Below are positions 12,104 to 24,446 of a stretch of DNA of 64,000 bases, piece by piece. This stretch comes from Adiantum capillus-veneris (taxonomy: Eukaryota > Streptophyta > Polypodiopsida > Polypodiales > Pteridaceae). A model generated the notes under the pieces. The model did not search any database and was not told the origin of the DNA. It worked only from the letters and a program-made list of their open reading frames with translations. Location: contig CM043970.1 in NCBI GenBank assembly GCA_014529385.2, positions 68,720,567 to 68,784,566 of the forward strand, in the 5' to 3' direction. The first letter of the stretch is position 1. The number at the start of each line of letters is the position of its first letter. The translations under genes were made by a program, and so were the position numbers.

Positions 12104-13583
12104 CTCAAAGTGTTTGAGTGTGAGGCTTTCATGCACATAGATAGAAGCCTAAGATCAAAGCTAGATGCAAAGTCCAAAAAGTGTTTCTTCATTGGCTATG
12201 GAGAAGGTGACTTTGGGTATCGCCTATGGAATCCTGAAGATGGTAAAATCTTAAGGAGTAGGGATGTAATTTTTAACGAACAAAATATGTACAAAGATTA
12301 CTTGGAAAGAAAACAAACAAAAGAAACAGGTGATGAGTACATGGATCTTGAGGACGGTGAAGAGTCAAGGACTGCAAATGGGGACAATATGCAACAACGT
12401 CAACCAATTGAGGAGCCTCAACCTATTCCCCGAAGATGTACAAGAGCAAGAAGGTTTTTTCCTTTCTTCAACCATCTCTTGATCTCAGATTCTAGAGAGC
12501 CGGAATCATACGAAGAAGCTATGCAACATGAATCCAAAGAAGAATGGATGAAGAGCATGCAAGTGAAGATAGACTCACTACATCGCAACCAAACATGGGA
12601 GTTGGTTGAGTTTCCTAAAGGTAAGCGGGCACTTCAAAACAAATGGGTGTACAAGGTGAAGGAAGAAGAAGGTTGGAAGAAAAGGTACAAGTCTAGTCTT
12701 GTGGTAAAAGGGTTTTCTCAAAAGAAAGGTATTGAATTCAATGAAATATTTTCTCATGTTGTAAAAATGAACTCAATCAGGCTTGTCTTAAGCCTTGTGG
12801 CTGCTCATGATCTAAATCTCGAGCAAATGGATGTAAATACAGCATTCCCTCACGGTGACTTAGAGGAGGAAATCTACATGCTTCAACCAAAGGGGTATGA
12901 AGTAAAAGGTAAGGAGAAAATGGTTTGCAGATTAAAGAAGAGCTTGTATGGTTTAAAGCAAGCATCAAGACAATGGTACTTGAAGTTTGATCGATGGATG
13001 TTGGATCATGGATTCACAAGATGCAACTCGGATCACTACGTCTATACAAAGAATTTGGGAGATGGGAAATTCATCATCCTAATGTTGTATGTTGATGACA
13101 TGTTAATTGCAAGTGCTAACATGCAGGACATCAAAGACCTAAAAGAGGAGCTGTCTAAATCTTTTTCAATGAAAGATTTAGGTGCTGCAAAGAGGATACT
13201 TGGTATGAAAATATCAAGGGACAGGACGAAGAAGACAATAAAGCTATCTCAAGAAGACTACATGAAGAAGGTACTAGAAAGGTTTGCAATGCAAAATGCA
13301 AAACCAGTTCCTACACCTTTGGCTGGTCACTTTAAACAAACAAAGGATATGTGTCCAAAGACACAAGAGGAGATAGCCTATATGTCTATAGTTCCATATG
13401 CTACAGCGGTAGGTTCTCTAATGTATGCTATGCTCTGGACAGGGCCAGACATTGCACATGCAGTGGGAGTTGTGAGTAGGTTCATGGAAAACCCAGGTAA
13501 AGAGCATTGGCCAGCTGTGAAGTGGATACTTAGGTATCTAAAAGGGACAACAACAAATGATTTGTATTTTGGAGGAACTGATA
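12104..13583 (+). pseudogene. Copia-1 pol, second part (integrase C-terminal region, reverse transcriptase)
   Basis: One long open frame. It opens with the integrase C-terminal phrase LKVFECEAFMHI, followed by KKCFFIGYGEGDFGYRLW. Reverse transcriptase follows from about 12520, with NKWVYKVKEEEGWKKRYKS, QMDVNTAFPHGDLEEEIYM and an intact YVDD at 13088-13099. The start of the RNase H region (YATAVGSLMYAM, ILRYLKGTTTNDLYFGG) ends abruptly near 13581. The frame then runs into LTR sequence, so codons beyond that point are not pol. About 50 integrase residues are missing between the two parts, and RNase H is mostly deleted. Confidence 0.9.
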
Positions 13584-14000
13584 TTCCTTTTCGCCGGAAT
13601 ATTATGGCCGGCCGACGGCCGGAAAGTGGTCGGAAATCGACCGGTTGGTTGGCCGGTGGCCGGTGGCCGAATTCAATGGCTGGTGGCCGAATTCAAAAGC
13701 GGTTTTGTCTACACAAGGGCGGCCACACATGGACGGATTGAAGGGTCCGATTTGGACTTATTCACACAAGGACAGCTACACATGGCTGCCTCTCATGAGA
13801 GAGGGCAACCCTTTTGGCCTATAAAAGGAGGCCATTTCTACACACATTTCATAGTGTGAAGTTGAGGCAACAAGGTGAGTGTGAGGTGGTGAGAGTGAAG
13901 CAAGGTGGGAGCTCCATTAAGGGTATAATCCCTTTGTAAACTACTTCTTGTTTTGAAGTACTAAAGCCATTGAGTGGCTGCTTTCCTGTGGACGTAGCCC
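13584..14000 (+). repeat. Internal fragment of the Copia-1 3' LTR
   Basis: Nearly identical to about 4207-4650 of the 5' LTR, with one short internal deletion near 13660. Both ends are missing. On the left it joins pol at a shared ATATTC, consistent with a microhomology deletion; on the right it stops at GTAGCCC. Confidence 0.85.
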
Positions 14001-14392
14001 TTGGTAGATTGTTCAATAACATTTCAATAGGGATAAATTCTTATTGGTTCTCTTTGCGGGCTATCCAATAAGGTTTAATTTTCTTGCATAAAGCTTAATT
14101 CTCATTGATCCTTCATATTGGCCACCAAATAGGATTTAGGCTTGGTTGGGGGAAACATAGCTAGGAGCCCTAAAAGAGGTGACTTTAGAGAGTGTGTGTG
14201 TTCTCTCTCTCATCTCCCTACAAGGAGGGCTCGTCCAATGCAACTGGGGGGTGCAACTTGGCCACTGGCAACCTGAAAGTGACCCTAGACTTGTTTTTCA
14301 AATGTCCAAAATACCTAATGTTGGCATTAATCTTCCATTGATCCTAGCTCTAAAGGACTGCCACTAACCTTTTGGAAGCTTTAATGAATCTT
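14001..14392. other. No recognisable gene
   Basis: Separates the truncated Copia-1 3' LTR from Copia-2. Contains a short CT run near 14203-14213. Probably repeat-derived, but I cannot assign it. Confidence 0.4.
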
Positions 14393-14397
14393 ACCCT

Positions 14398-14604
14398 TGT
14401 TGGGATTTAGGCCAATTGGCCGGACATCCCACTTACTACTAACCCATCTACAAACTTAACCATAATATACACTTATTCTTTATATACAAAAGTGAATAAG
14501 GAGCTGCAAAACAGGATAACGTTGCTGTGCGCTCCACCCAACAGCAGGTCTCTCTCTCTGTGCTCTCGCACTTCCACCCACATACGCTTCTCGCGGCACC
14601 TTCA
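14398..14604 (+). repeat. Copia-2 5' LTR
   Basis: 207 bp, TGTTGGG...CCTTCA, matching 19746-19955. Contains a TATA-like TTTATATAC stretch near 14480 that could serve as a promoter. Confidence 0.95.
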
Positions 14605-14606
14605 AC

Positions 14607-14618
14607 TGGTATTAGAGC
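14607..14618 (+). other. Copia-2 primer-binding site
   Basis: TGGTATTAGAGC, one change from the usual initiator methionine tRNA complement, placed two bases after the LTR. Confidence 0.85.
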
Positions 14619-15750
14619 AAGGTTTGTGCTTGCCATTTTTGTGTCTATGCGTGCACTTTCAAAAGTGCATATAGGTTTTTGATTTTGGCATCGGCAAATT
14701 TAGCGTTCCGAGAGCGTTTACAACAAGGCGTCTTGGAGATTTACCCCCCTTTTGAAGCTATTCGTGCAGTCGAAAGCTTCATCCGAGCTATGCTTCAGGA
14801 GTTGTATTTTTTAGCTCCGCTTTTGCTACAAGTATAGGTACGGGACTCAGGTGCAGGTTGCTCAGAGACTATTTTGGGATTGTATATAGCCGTTTTATGG
14901 CTATTATATGCTATTGAGATGGTGTTTATGGGTTGACTAGGAGCACTTTTGGCATGGACATTGTTTCGAGTTTTTCAGGCGTCCATCTCCTCACAAGTTC
15001 TTGCATACATACAGGACATCCAAGTTTCTTACAGGTTGCAGTGTTTTGCATCAGCACAGATTTCAATGGGAGTATTTGATGCGCATATGCATTGTTTTGA
15101 CACTTTTGATAGTGCTTGAGCTCTTCTAAGAGCGGTTTTACTTCCCGCAGGGATTTATTTACTACTTGTATATTTTATTTGGCGTCTCTTTGAGCGCATA
15201 TACTGCACCTTGCAATATTGTTTACATTGTTTTTATGTTGAGTTGTGGAAACTGCCATATGTACCTTTTGTCGAGCCGATTTGGCTTGTTTCTGGCAGTT
15301 CGGACCGTTTCTGAGACTCGGTTCGGAGGACCTTTTTGAGACTGGGCTGGTTTCTTGTCTGCATAACCTTTTGTGAGGGTCAATAGCGTGAGGTTTTCAT
15401 GAGCTGGGGGATTCTCCAATGTTGAGATCCTTTTGGTGATACAGGTTACTGGAGTACCCCTTTTTTGTGGCCTCGTTAGAGAGGGATACGTGCATTTGAC
15501 ACTGTGTTGGTAGTCTTTGGGTCAGCTTTTCACTTTTTATGCTCAATTAGTGATTGATGCACTTGTCTTATGCTCTAAGAGCATTACTTTTGATGCATTA
15601 CTAGTCTCTTGTGATAGTTTTGGATTGAGATTCTGTCAGTTTTTCTGGGGAAACTCTGCCAAAATTTTCCCAGAATTACCAGTGTTTATGGCCATATTAT
15701 CTTTAGCTTGCAACCTTGTCATCTAGCGGTGAAAAAGATATTTAGAATAT
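14619..15750 (+). other. Copia-2 untranslated leader
   Basis: About 1.1 kb between the primer site and gag with no supportable coding region, longer than in many copia elements. I see nothing else in it. Confidence 0.6.
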
Positions 15751-15754
15751 CCAA

Positions 15755-16475
15755 AAATTTGATGGGACCAATTTGTGTTATCTGAAAAGAGCAGATTCAA
15801 GATGTTCTCATACGAAAAGGCCAGTTGGATCCTATCATGGAGCACCCAGAGGGCAAGTATACAAATGTTGAGTGGGAGAGACTCGATGCTAAGGCCAAAT
15901 CTTCCCTCTGTTTGCATTTGGCTGAATGTGTGTACTTTACTATAGTTGGAGAAAGGACTACTAGAGATGTATGGGATAAATTGTGTTCCAGTTATGAGAA
16001 CAAAAGTGCCACTAATAAGGTTTTCTTGATGAAGAAGCTTTTTGACCTTTGTATGAAGGAAGAGGGAACTATTTCTACTCACATTAATGAGTTCAATATC
16101 ATTTTCACTCAGTTGACCACTCAGGGTTTGGTCTTGGATGAGGAAATCAAATGTATCTTCTTACTATGCAGTTTACCCTCGTCTTGGGATACATTTTGTA
16201 CTACGATTAGCAACTCACAATGATGTCCTTGGGAGGAGTCTGTTTACAGAGGAGATTCATAGGAAATCTCTCAAAGTCAAGAAGGATGGTGATGCGTATG
16301 TTGCTAGTGATAGACAGAGGGGTCGCACTCAAAGTCTTGCCAAAAGCAAGGAACGTGGGGGCTCACGTAGTAAGTCTCGCGGTTCTATGCGTAATGTCAA
16401 GTGCTATCACTGCCATAAAGAGGGCATGTGAAGAAGGATTGCAGGAAATGGCAGCAAAGCAAGAAGGATGAACAA
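15755..16475 (+). pseudogene. Copia-2 gag
   Basis: Starts in degenerate form near FDGTN and is readable as QLDPIMEHPEGKY and ENKSATNKVFLMKKLFDLCM. Frameshifts lie near 15790 and 16222, and there is a one-base loss at about 16428 inside the CCHC zinc knuckle (CYHCHKEG, then VKKDC in the next frame). Intact gag would form the cytoplasmic virus-like particle; this copy cannot make a full-length product without those repairs. Confidence 0.88.
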
Positions 16476-19400
16476 TGTGGTGACACTTCTAAGTCTGATG
16501 ATTCAAACAAGGGAAAAGTAAAGTTAGAGGAGATCAATGTGCCAGAGTCTTCAAATGCTCCTATTGTAGAGACTCTAACAGCGATTGTTATACCACTTAC
16601 CTCTGGCGTACTGTTCTTCGCAGCAGATCTACCTGTTGAGGCTCTTGTTATAGAAGATGCACAGTATGCACAGAATTGGATAGTAGATTCTAGTGCAAGT
16701 TTCCATGTGACACCACATAGAGAGGGGTTCTCTACTTATTCTCACTCTTGTGGCAAAGTGAGACTTGGTGATGCTCATGAACTAGACATTGAGAGTGTCA
16801 AAAACATCAAATTGCATCTAAGGAATGGCACGCAGTTTACTTTATGTAATGTCAGACATGTGCCCAAGCTGACTAAGACCTTGATTTCTGTTGGTCAGCT
16901 TGACGATTTGGGCTACAACACCACATTTGGCAATGGTTCGTGGATAGTACGCAAAGGTAATCTTGTTGTACTCAAAGGTCAGAAGCATGGTACCTTGTAT
17001 TCCATGAATGTGTCAGATGTTGGTCATGATTACATATCTATAGGCGAGCTGCCGTCTACTGAGTTGTGGCATTGCCGGCTAGGTCATATTAGCCAAAAAG
17101 GAATGAGAACTCTGACTCATTTTGGCTACTTACCTGTCTTGTCTTTTATGTTGACTTTCCTATTTGTGAACATTGTTTCTATGGAAAATAGACTAGGTCT
17201 GTGCATTTACCGTTGGGTCAAAAGCGAGCTGAACCTCTAGATTTAATACATAGTGATGTTTGTGGTCCTATGTCAACCAAATCTCTAGGGGGGGCAGCTA
17301 TTTTGTAACATTCATAGATGACTCTACTCAAAAGGTGTGGGCATATCCTTTTAAACATAAGGATCAAGTTCTTCCCGTGTTCAAGAAATTCTTGGCACTC
17401 GTTGAGAATCAGTCTGGCAAGAAACTCAAAAGGTTGCGAACTGGCAACGGGGGAGAGTATGTCTCCAAGGAGTTTGAAAATTTATGTGCTAAAAGGGGGA
17501 TTTAAAGGAAGTATACTGCACCATAGACACCAGCTCAGAATGGAGTTGCTGAGCACATGAATCGTACAATTTAGGAAAGAGTCACAACCATGCTTTCTAG
17601 GGAAAATCTCACACAAGGCTTTTGGGCAGAAGCCGTCTTGACCGCAATGCACATTATAAACCGTTCGCCTAGTACGCCATTAAATTATGAGATTCCAAAA
17701 GAGTTATGGTCTAAACGCAAGCCCCACTATGACCATCTAGGTGTTTTTGGTTGTGAAGATTATGCTCACGTGCCTAAACAACTTCAATAGAAGTTAGAGC
17801 CAAAGTCACACAAATATATTTTCATTGGATATGGTGCAGATGGAGAGATGGGATATCGTCTCTGGCACCCAAAATCTCGTCGTGTCATCTGTAGTTCAAA
17901 TGTGATCTTCAATGGGTCGAAGTTGCATAAACAACCTATCAAGGAAAGCCTCAGAGACAGTGAAATCAGCTCAGCGGGCTAGTGATGTACCTTCCACTAG
18001 CAATGCTCCAAATGGAGCGGATGGCAATGGTCAAGTAATGAGACGGTCTACTAGAGTCTCTCATCCACCTGCACGTTTTGAGCCAGGTCTTGATTACATC
18101 ATGTTGACCGATTGCGGTGAGCCAAGGTGCTACCAAGAAGCCATGATGATAGATGATGTGGTGAAGTGGGAGCAGGCTATGGAATCTGAGTATAACTCGA
18201 TTCTGGATAATGACACTTGGGACTTGGTAGAACTTCCAAATGATGCAAAAGTTTTACCTTGCAAATGGGTCTACAAGAAGACATTTACCTCAGGTGATCC
18301 AAATCCAAAGTACAAGGCTACACTTGTAGCCAAGGGGTTCAAACAGCAAAACGGAGTCAATTTTGATGAAATCTTCTCGCCTGTGGTCAAGATGACAACT
18401 CTTAGAACCGTACTTGGTCTTGTAGCAATTGATGATATGAAAATTTCCAAATGGATGTGAAGACAACATTTCTTCACGGGGATCTCGATGAGGATGTTTA
18501 CATGAAACAGCCTAAAGGGTTTGTTCAGGAGCACGCATCTCGTATAGGAGCTAGTCTGTAAGCTCAAAAAGGCACTTTATGGCTTAAAACACGGTTCAAG
18601 GCAGTGGTATCATAAATTTGATGCATGTATGAGGTCTCAAGGGTATAAAAGGAGCAAAGAGGATCATTGCTTGTACACAAGAGCGCTAGATGATGGCTCG
18701 ATGATCGTTCTAGTTTGGTATGTTGAGGACATGCTTATAGCTGGGAAATCCATTGCGGAGATTGCCAACTTGAATAAAACACTTAGAAACAAGTTTGCAA
18801 TGAAAGATTTGGGGGATGCTACACACGTTCTTGGCACGTGAATCAAAAGAGATCTCAAACGTCGTATTCTTGAGTTATCTCAGGAAACATACATTGAGAA
18901 AGTTTTGCAGCGTTTCAATATGCAGGGGGGAAAGAATTGAGTACCCCAATGTAGGCATTCTTGAAACTCAACAAGGAAGATGCACCCAAATCTGATGCTG
19001 AGTGAGTTGAAATGGCCAAGGTACCATATTCTTTGGCAGTGGGAAGTCTCATGTATGCTATGGTAGCCACAAGGCCAGACATTGCTTTTGCAGTGGGATT
19101 GGTGAGCCGATATATGGCAAATCCTGCCAACAAGCATTGGGAAGCTGTGAAACACATTCTTAGATACCTCAAAAGTATGAATGGCAAGTGTTTACTCTTC
19201 GGGAATAGTGATGCATCCATCGTGGGTTATGCGGATGCAGACTATGCAGGTTGTGTCGAGAATTAGAGATCGAAATCTGGCTATGTCTTCATATTTGCTA
19301 GAGCAACAGTATCTTGGAGGTCATGTTTTCAAGATTGTACGTCGTCTTCCACTACAAAAGCTGAGTACGTTGCATTGTTGGATGCAAGTAAAGAGGTTGT

Positions 19401-19675
19401 ATGGTTATCTCGCTTAGTGAAAAATCTTGGCATTGATGAGACTCCGGTGATATATTGTGATAGTCAGAGTGTGCTTGCATTGGCAAGAGCACCCATCACT
19501 CCAAATTGAAACACATTGAAGTCAGGTATCATCTCGTCAGAGATTTCTTGGCCAAAAATCTCATTGATTTGGTCAAGGTACACACTAACGACAACCCATC
19601 AGCAGCAGATGCTTTGACGAAAGGCTTAGCTTTGGAGCGGTTTACACATTGCAGTGAGTTGATGGGTATAGGTTG
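16428..19675 (+). pseudogene. Copia-2 pol (protease, integrase, reverse transcriptase, RNase H)
   Basis: The protease motif reads WIVDSSASFH (Gly to Ser in the triad). The HHCC region (LWHCRLGHISQKGM) is shifted near 17150. The integrase core at 17240-17505 reads LRTGNGGEY, where codon 17443-17445 is GGC (Gly) in place of the usual Asp codon. Stops and shifts follow near 17503, 17575 and 17790. Reverse transcriptase (18110-18930) has YVED at 18719-18730 instead of YVDD. A TGA interrupts near 18841, and RNase H wording (ADADYAGCVEN) ends in TAG at 19264-19266, with traces to about 19675. Three enzyme active sites are altered, so loss of function goes beyond frameshifts. Confidence 0.9.
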
Positions 19676-19732
19676 AAGCCACTAGATTGCTTCACGGTTG
19701 TACATACCAGGTCACTTGGGCTGCGTTTGCCT

Positions 19733-19745
19733 TCAAGTGGGAGTT
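19733..19745 (+). other. Copia-2 polypurine tract
   Basis: CAAGTGGGAG with its flank, immediately before the 3' LTR, is the expected plus-strand priming site. The same motif precedes the Copia-5 remnant near 10381. Confidence 0.8.
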
Positions 19746-19955
19746 TGTTGGGATTCAGGCCAACTGGCCGAACATCCCACTTACTACTAATCCATCTACT
19801 AACTTAACCATAATATACACTTATTCTTTATATACAAAGGTGAATAAGGAGCTGCAAACAGGATAACATTGTTGAGCACTCAACCCAACAGCAAGTCTCT
19901 CTCGCTTTCTCTGCTCTCGCACTTACACTCTCACACGCTTCCCGTGGCACCTTCA
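19746..19955 (+). repeat. Copia-2 3' LTR
   Basis: 210 bp matching the 5' LTR with scattered substitutions and small indels. Followed directly by the ACCCT target duplication. Confidence 0.95.
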
Positions 19956-19960
19956 ACCCT

Positions 19961-20284
19961 AAGGTCATTTGAAGCTTCATTAGGTTCACATTTCTCTTTG
20001 CTATACTATCTCTCCTTTTGGACCTTTATTGAGATAAGACTATCTCTCCTCTTGGTCCCATACTGAGATAAGTCTAGCATCACATATTAATTAATATTCT
20101 AGCTATTGTTCCCTTTATCTTTTCATATTAAATGGCCAATTTAAGATGATAAAAACATTTTTGGAAGTTAGTTATTAGATTTATGATAGTTAGCATACTT
20201 AAATCTAACTTTTCTAAACTCAAATTCTCTTATCAAGTTCTTATACATATCTAACTCATTAAAGATGACATGTGAGGTGCAAAT
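19961..20284. other. No recognisable gene
   Basis: AT-rich flank of Copia-2. It contains two related phrases (CTATCTCTCC...GGAC/GGTCC...GAGATAAG) near 20007 and 20040, and nothing else I can assign. Confidence 0.4.
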
Positions 20285-21300
20285 AACTCTATTAGATTCT
20301 GGGTACCAATGATGATATCACACCTTGCCATCTACACCATAGCCAATGAAAATGTACTTACGCAATTTGGGATCCAACTTCCTACAAAGCTCTTTTGACA
20401 CATGTGAGTATGCCTCAAATCTAAACATACACAGGTCATCATGAATTGGCTTCTTTCCAAACCATGACTCTTTCAAAATTTTGAAATTCAACAAAGTAGT
20501 AGGTGATGGATTGATTATGTGAATTGTTGTCAATGCAGCTTACCCTCAAAACTCTAGACTAAGCTTTAGCATAATTAACATAGTAGTGACTCTCTTGAAT
20601 GGCCTTATTTATATGTTTAGCAACATCATTTTGAGCACACGTATGGAGTAGTATACTACCATCTAATTCCACTTCTACTACATAATTCCTTGAACTGTGT
20701 GGAGACATACTCTCTCCCATTGTCAATTCACAAAGCTTTGAGCATTTTACTTGACTAGTTTTTGACTATGGCTAGAAATTAAGAAGTAGAGAAGATTTTG
20801 TTATTTTTTTTCAAGAGATAGACCCACACTTTCCTAGTAGAGTTGTCTATGAGAGTCAAGAAGTATAATTCCCTAACATCTTGTGCGGCATGGGACCGCA
20901 AAAATCACTATATATCAAATATAGAGGATCTCCTTGGTTTCTAATCAGTGTGGCAAAGATGTCAACTTAGTTTGTTTACTATAAATGTAATTCTCATATA
21001 AAGACAAGCTAGATTAAGTAAGAGCAATAATCAAAAACATTGAAGAGTCTTCATTCCCTTTTGACTAATATGTCCAAGGTGGCTATGCCACAACCTAGTG
21101 GAAGGCAACTTGGCTACATAGATAGAGTTCTCATGAATAATAGAAACAGAAAAAGAGTACAATGATCCATTCTTTAGGCCTTTGGAAATGATAAAATTTT
21201 TCTTACAGATCATCCAAGAACCATGACTAAACACAATAGTGTAGCCAAATCATCCAACTATCCTATAGAGACCAAAATCTTAGTCAACTTGGACACATGT
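20285..21300 (-). pseudogene. Copia-3: decayed copia integrase region
   Basis: Read on the minus strand from right to left. A pre-integrase part (SFSVSIIHENSIYVAKLPST then LWHSHLGHISQKGMKTLQ) lies at 21031-21234. Traces of the integrase core follow at about 20560-20960. A C-terminal part (RKLDPKLRKYIFIGYGVDGKV) lies at 20318-20533. Wording is close to Copia-2. Numerous stops; no LTRs recognised. Confidence 0.78.
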
Positions 21301-21817
21301 CTATTGGCATCCTTGAATACAAACTATGTGCCATTATACATAGAAAGCCTCATATCTCGATCACTCTAAACATCAATCTCATAAAAAACACCAAGCTCTT
21401 CTATATCGTGCAAGCTGGGCACTACAAGCTATCATGGTCATATAGCAGGTATACTTGCAAAAATACACTACTCAAAAAAGTTTATGACTTTGACATAAAC
21501 CTCAAAATAAGATTGATATCATATTGCCAAAGAGATGCAGGTATAATCCCTGGTATAAGCGTCACTATAGGCCTTGGTACACCGTGTATATTATCGTGGC
21601 TCATATCAATGCTTGTATCGACAACCAAACCTACAATTTTTTTGGGGTAGAATGCACTACCCCTTGATGCAATAGGAACACAGTACTTGCAATGTTGTTG
21701 CTGCTAGAAGGGACAATGCACTATGTCAAAAAAAAAACCAAGTACATAATGTGTCCTCTAGTGGTTGTTGGGGCATGTTCTAGTTCATGACTCGCCACCA
21801 AAAAGGGACGTTACACT
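21301..21817. other. No assigned feature
   Basis: A 117-codon plus-strand frame (21297-21650) and minus-strand frames have no domain I recognise. This tract is the left flank of Gypsy-2. Confidence 0.4.
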
Positions 21818-21822
21818 TCATA

Positions 21823-22515
21823 TGTAACAATATTGTCGGTTCTCTTGTGTGATGACCGAGGGACGCCTCGGAATCACCATGCTGTTGTGGTTTAGCATCA
21901 ACATGTATTTGGGATAGCTGGGTTTTTTATTTGATTGTTGTTCTCATGGTTAGTGGTTTTACTAACGTGTGATTGATGATTTGTAGATTCGGAGCAGCAG
22001 GTGAAGCTTGCAGAGAAGTTTACTTTTATGGTGATTACATATTTTTTCTATGACTATTTTGGATTAGTTTGTACATAGCCATTGCAATTTATTTGATGTA
22101 ATAAGCTCTTCTTAGTTAGGAGCTAGGTCTATGGGAAACACCCCTAGTGGTTATTGCATGAGATTTTCTATTTTTGTAAAGAGGGGCCTATTTTTGGCAC
22201 ACCATCTCTTTTAATAAAAATAAAATACCCAAGTGCAAAGAGTGTGTGCTGTGCACTTTGGGGGCTAGATTAGGCCATTCTTGTGTTGACTCCTTAATTA
22301 CTCTATGCTCTCTAATCTATGTTGTGTGTGTGCATAATTCAATCTCTATCATGTTGTATGTGTGTGTACAGTAATTAGTTGATTGATGTGCAAGAGCTGA
22401 TTGATTGTATCAAGTACTAATTGATTGTGTAAGGAGGTGATCGTCAGAGTCGTTGATTGAATGATTAAGTGGTACAGTTTGTTAGCACTTATTCCTCCCC
22501 TTGAATCTCTAAACA
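21823..22515 (+). repeat. Gypsy-2 5' LTR
   Basis: Begins TGTAACAATATTG and ends CTAAACA. From 21979 onward it matches 60676-61365. The left end was chosen from the TG start and the TCATA duplication; the right end is fixed by the primer site. Confidence 0.8.
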
Positions 22516-22516
22516 G

Positions 22517-22528
22517 TGGTATCAGAGC
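22517..22528 (+). other. Gypsy-2 primer-binding site
   Basis: TGGTATCAGAGC one base after the LTR, complementary to initiator methionine tRNA, common in plant chromoviruses. Confidence 0.85.
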
Positions 22529-23765
22529 CTTGGTGCCACCAATTGGCATCAAGAAATTTTAGTTAGAGGAAGTTTCTACTCACATGCAAGGACAAAATCT
22601 GTAAATCTACGATCGAGAAATGTCTAGGATGATTTCGGCAATCGTCGAATGAACTCGACAATTTTTCCATCAACCCAGACTTTAACTGGAGTAATTGGAA
22701 AAATCAATTTCCAATTCAAGCTATTTTTTGTTAATATGGAGAAATTTGCAGTTGCAACAGCTCTCGTGAATTCTCGATTGAATCTACAATTATTTTCTCC
22801 GTTATCGGCAATGGTTATGTTATTGGGGGTCTAAACCTTGATCGAGAGAGAAAAGCGGTGTAATCTTGAGGCATCAAGAGACGTTGGAGCTATTCGAGAA
22901 TTAAAGTGGAAGAGGAGATTTCAATTAAGAAAAAAAGATTACAAAGTTTTTGGAAGCGGGATTATCGAGAGAAAAGAGCTACTTGAAAGCCGAATTATTC
23001 CCCAAGTTGCTCTCCAATGAGCAGTTGGTTGTGAAGTGCAAAGTTCTCGGAGATTTAATCGAAAGAATCTGTGTTCGGAGCAAATTCGCAACTTCAAAGC
23101 GAATTGCATCATCAACTCTACTTGCCCAAGAAAGATTATCAAAGGATATTTGAATTGACTATCTACAAGCTTCGCCCAACTTAGATCGTGGGAAAACACC
23201 TTGTGTGTGTACTTGACAGTCGACGCCAACTCCGATCGTGGGAAACACCCTCTGTTGTATGTGACAAGTGACGACCACGTCATCAAAATCACTACCGCTT
23301 GGTACCGGTCTGAGCGCCCTCTGACCTGCACGTTACTTCTCTCCACTACTGCATTGCCCAACTTGGCCCCGTCTTCTCTAGCGCAACCGGTAGCCCCTGT
23401 CCAAACCTGCTCGCTGTCAAAGTTGTTTTTATTCACACTATTTTTACCAAAGCCTTGCTTTAAGGCTTGCCATTTGGTCTTTTGGCCGCCCAAGGGTTAA
23501 AAAAACCTCTTTTACTCCCCGGTTCACACAAGCTACCCAAGCGTTTGTTTCCCCTAATTGGGCTGCCCACGAGTGGCCTCACGAACCTCCAATTCAAGCG
23601 TCCCATAATTTTAACGACACTCAACTTATCAAGGGCCCAAAATTTCTCAACAAAAATTTCTTACCAAAACTTGAGGGATTGTTCAAACTTGCCTCCACAA
23701 AGTTGAAGGCCGACGACTTACTACCGACTTAGCAGTTTTGGAAAATTTCAAAAGTCAACCATCCA
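22529..23765 (+). other. Gypsy-2 leader / gag region, unrecognised
   Basis: Lies between the primer site and the CACTA insertion. Frames at 22649-22834, 22838-23020 and 23201-23500 carry no motif I can name. By position it should hold the leader and the start of gag, but it may be too decayed or belong to something else. An imperfect local repeat (CGCCCAACTTAGATCGTGGGAAA / CGCCAACTCCGATCGTGGGAAA) lies near 23169 and 23223. Confidence 0.4.
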
Positions 23766-23810
23766 TAAACTACAAGAGGTTGTGTGCTCTTGGGATTTTA
23801 TAACCCCCGG

Positions 23811-24010
23811 CGTCGCTAAGACCGTTGCTAACAACGTCGATACGGGAACTTTGCTATAAGCGTCGCTATAATCATCGCTATATGCGTCACTATAATAGTC
23901 GCTATATAGCGACGCCTATAGCGACGATGATAGTGACGTTCGCAGGCCATCTATAGCGACGTTTATAGTGACACTGCAGAGCCTTATATAGCGACGGTCA
24001 TAGCGACGTC
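23811..24010. repeat. CACTA left subterminal repeats
   Basis: About ten copies of GTCGCTATA or its complement TATAGCGAC in both orientations, clustered within 250 bp of the terminus. In En/Spm such motifs bind the element's TNPA-type protein. Another copy lies in an intron near 24537, and the right end has a related set. Confidence 0.88.
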
Positions 24011-24446
24011 CGAGAGGAAAAAATTATGGTGGCAGGGAATTATTTTGGTGTCAGGGCATTGAATGCCCTGCCACCCATCAACCATATTGAATGTTTCATT
24101 AATTGATTCACCTATGAAAAAAAGTGCAAAGGTAGATATAGACCCAAAATAGTCACCCATAAGACAATATAACCATAAACTTCATCATCCATAGTACGTA
24201 TTGTTTGCAAAATAAAGATACAAAACTGACAAGCGTGAATTGATGAAAGTAAATCAATGACAATTGTACACATCATAGGCAAAATCAGTTGATTATTAAA
24301 CTTTGCAAATGTAATAGTTACAACACCATTGTCATTATTGAAAAATATACATGGTTTTCAAAAAGACGTATAAAAGTCGTCTCATGATACATAAGCTATG
24401 ACAAAAAGAAACTAATGCTATCTAGCTACGGCTAGACTGGCGTCGT
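24011..24446. other. CACTA internal spacer
   Basis: No gene. A direct phrase (GGCAGGGAATTATTTTGG / GTCAGGGCATTGAATGCCCTG) near 24031-24075 contains a short palindrome. Otherwise AT-rich. Confidence 0.5.

Larger units (their letters stand above)
14398..19955 (+). mobile_element. Copia-2: full-length Ty1/copia retrotransposon
   Basis: A 5558-bp element. A five-base target duplication, ACCCT, lies at 14393-14397 and 19956-19960. The LTRs start TGTTGGGATT and end CCTTCA. Between them are a primer site, leader, gag, protease, integrase, reverse transcriptase, RNase H and polypurine tract in copia order. The coding region is multiply broken and key catalytic residues are replaced, so it is not autonomous. 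The LTRs differ at a modest number of positions by eye, indicating an insertion older than a few substitutions. Confidence 0.95.

Noticed and set aside
23891-23920. TATAGCGAC palindromes as a bacterial-type operator or origin
   Set aside because: They are CACTA subterminal repeats, mirrored at the right end of the element.
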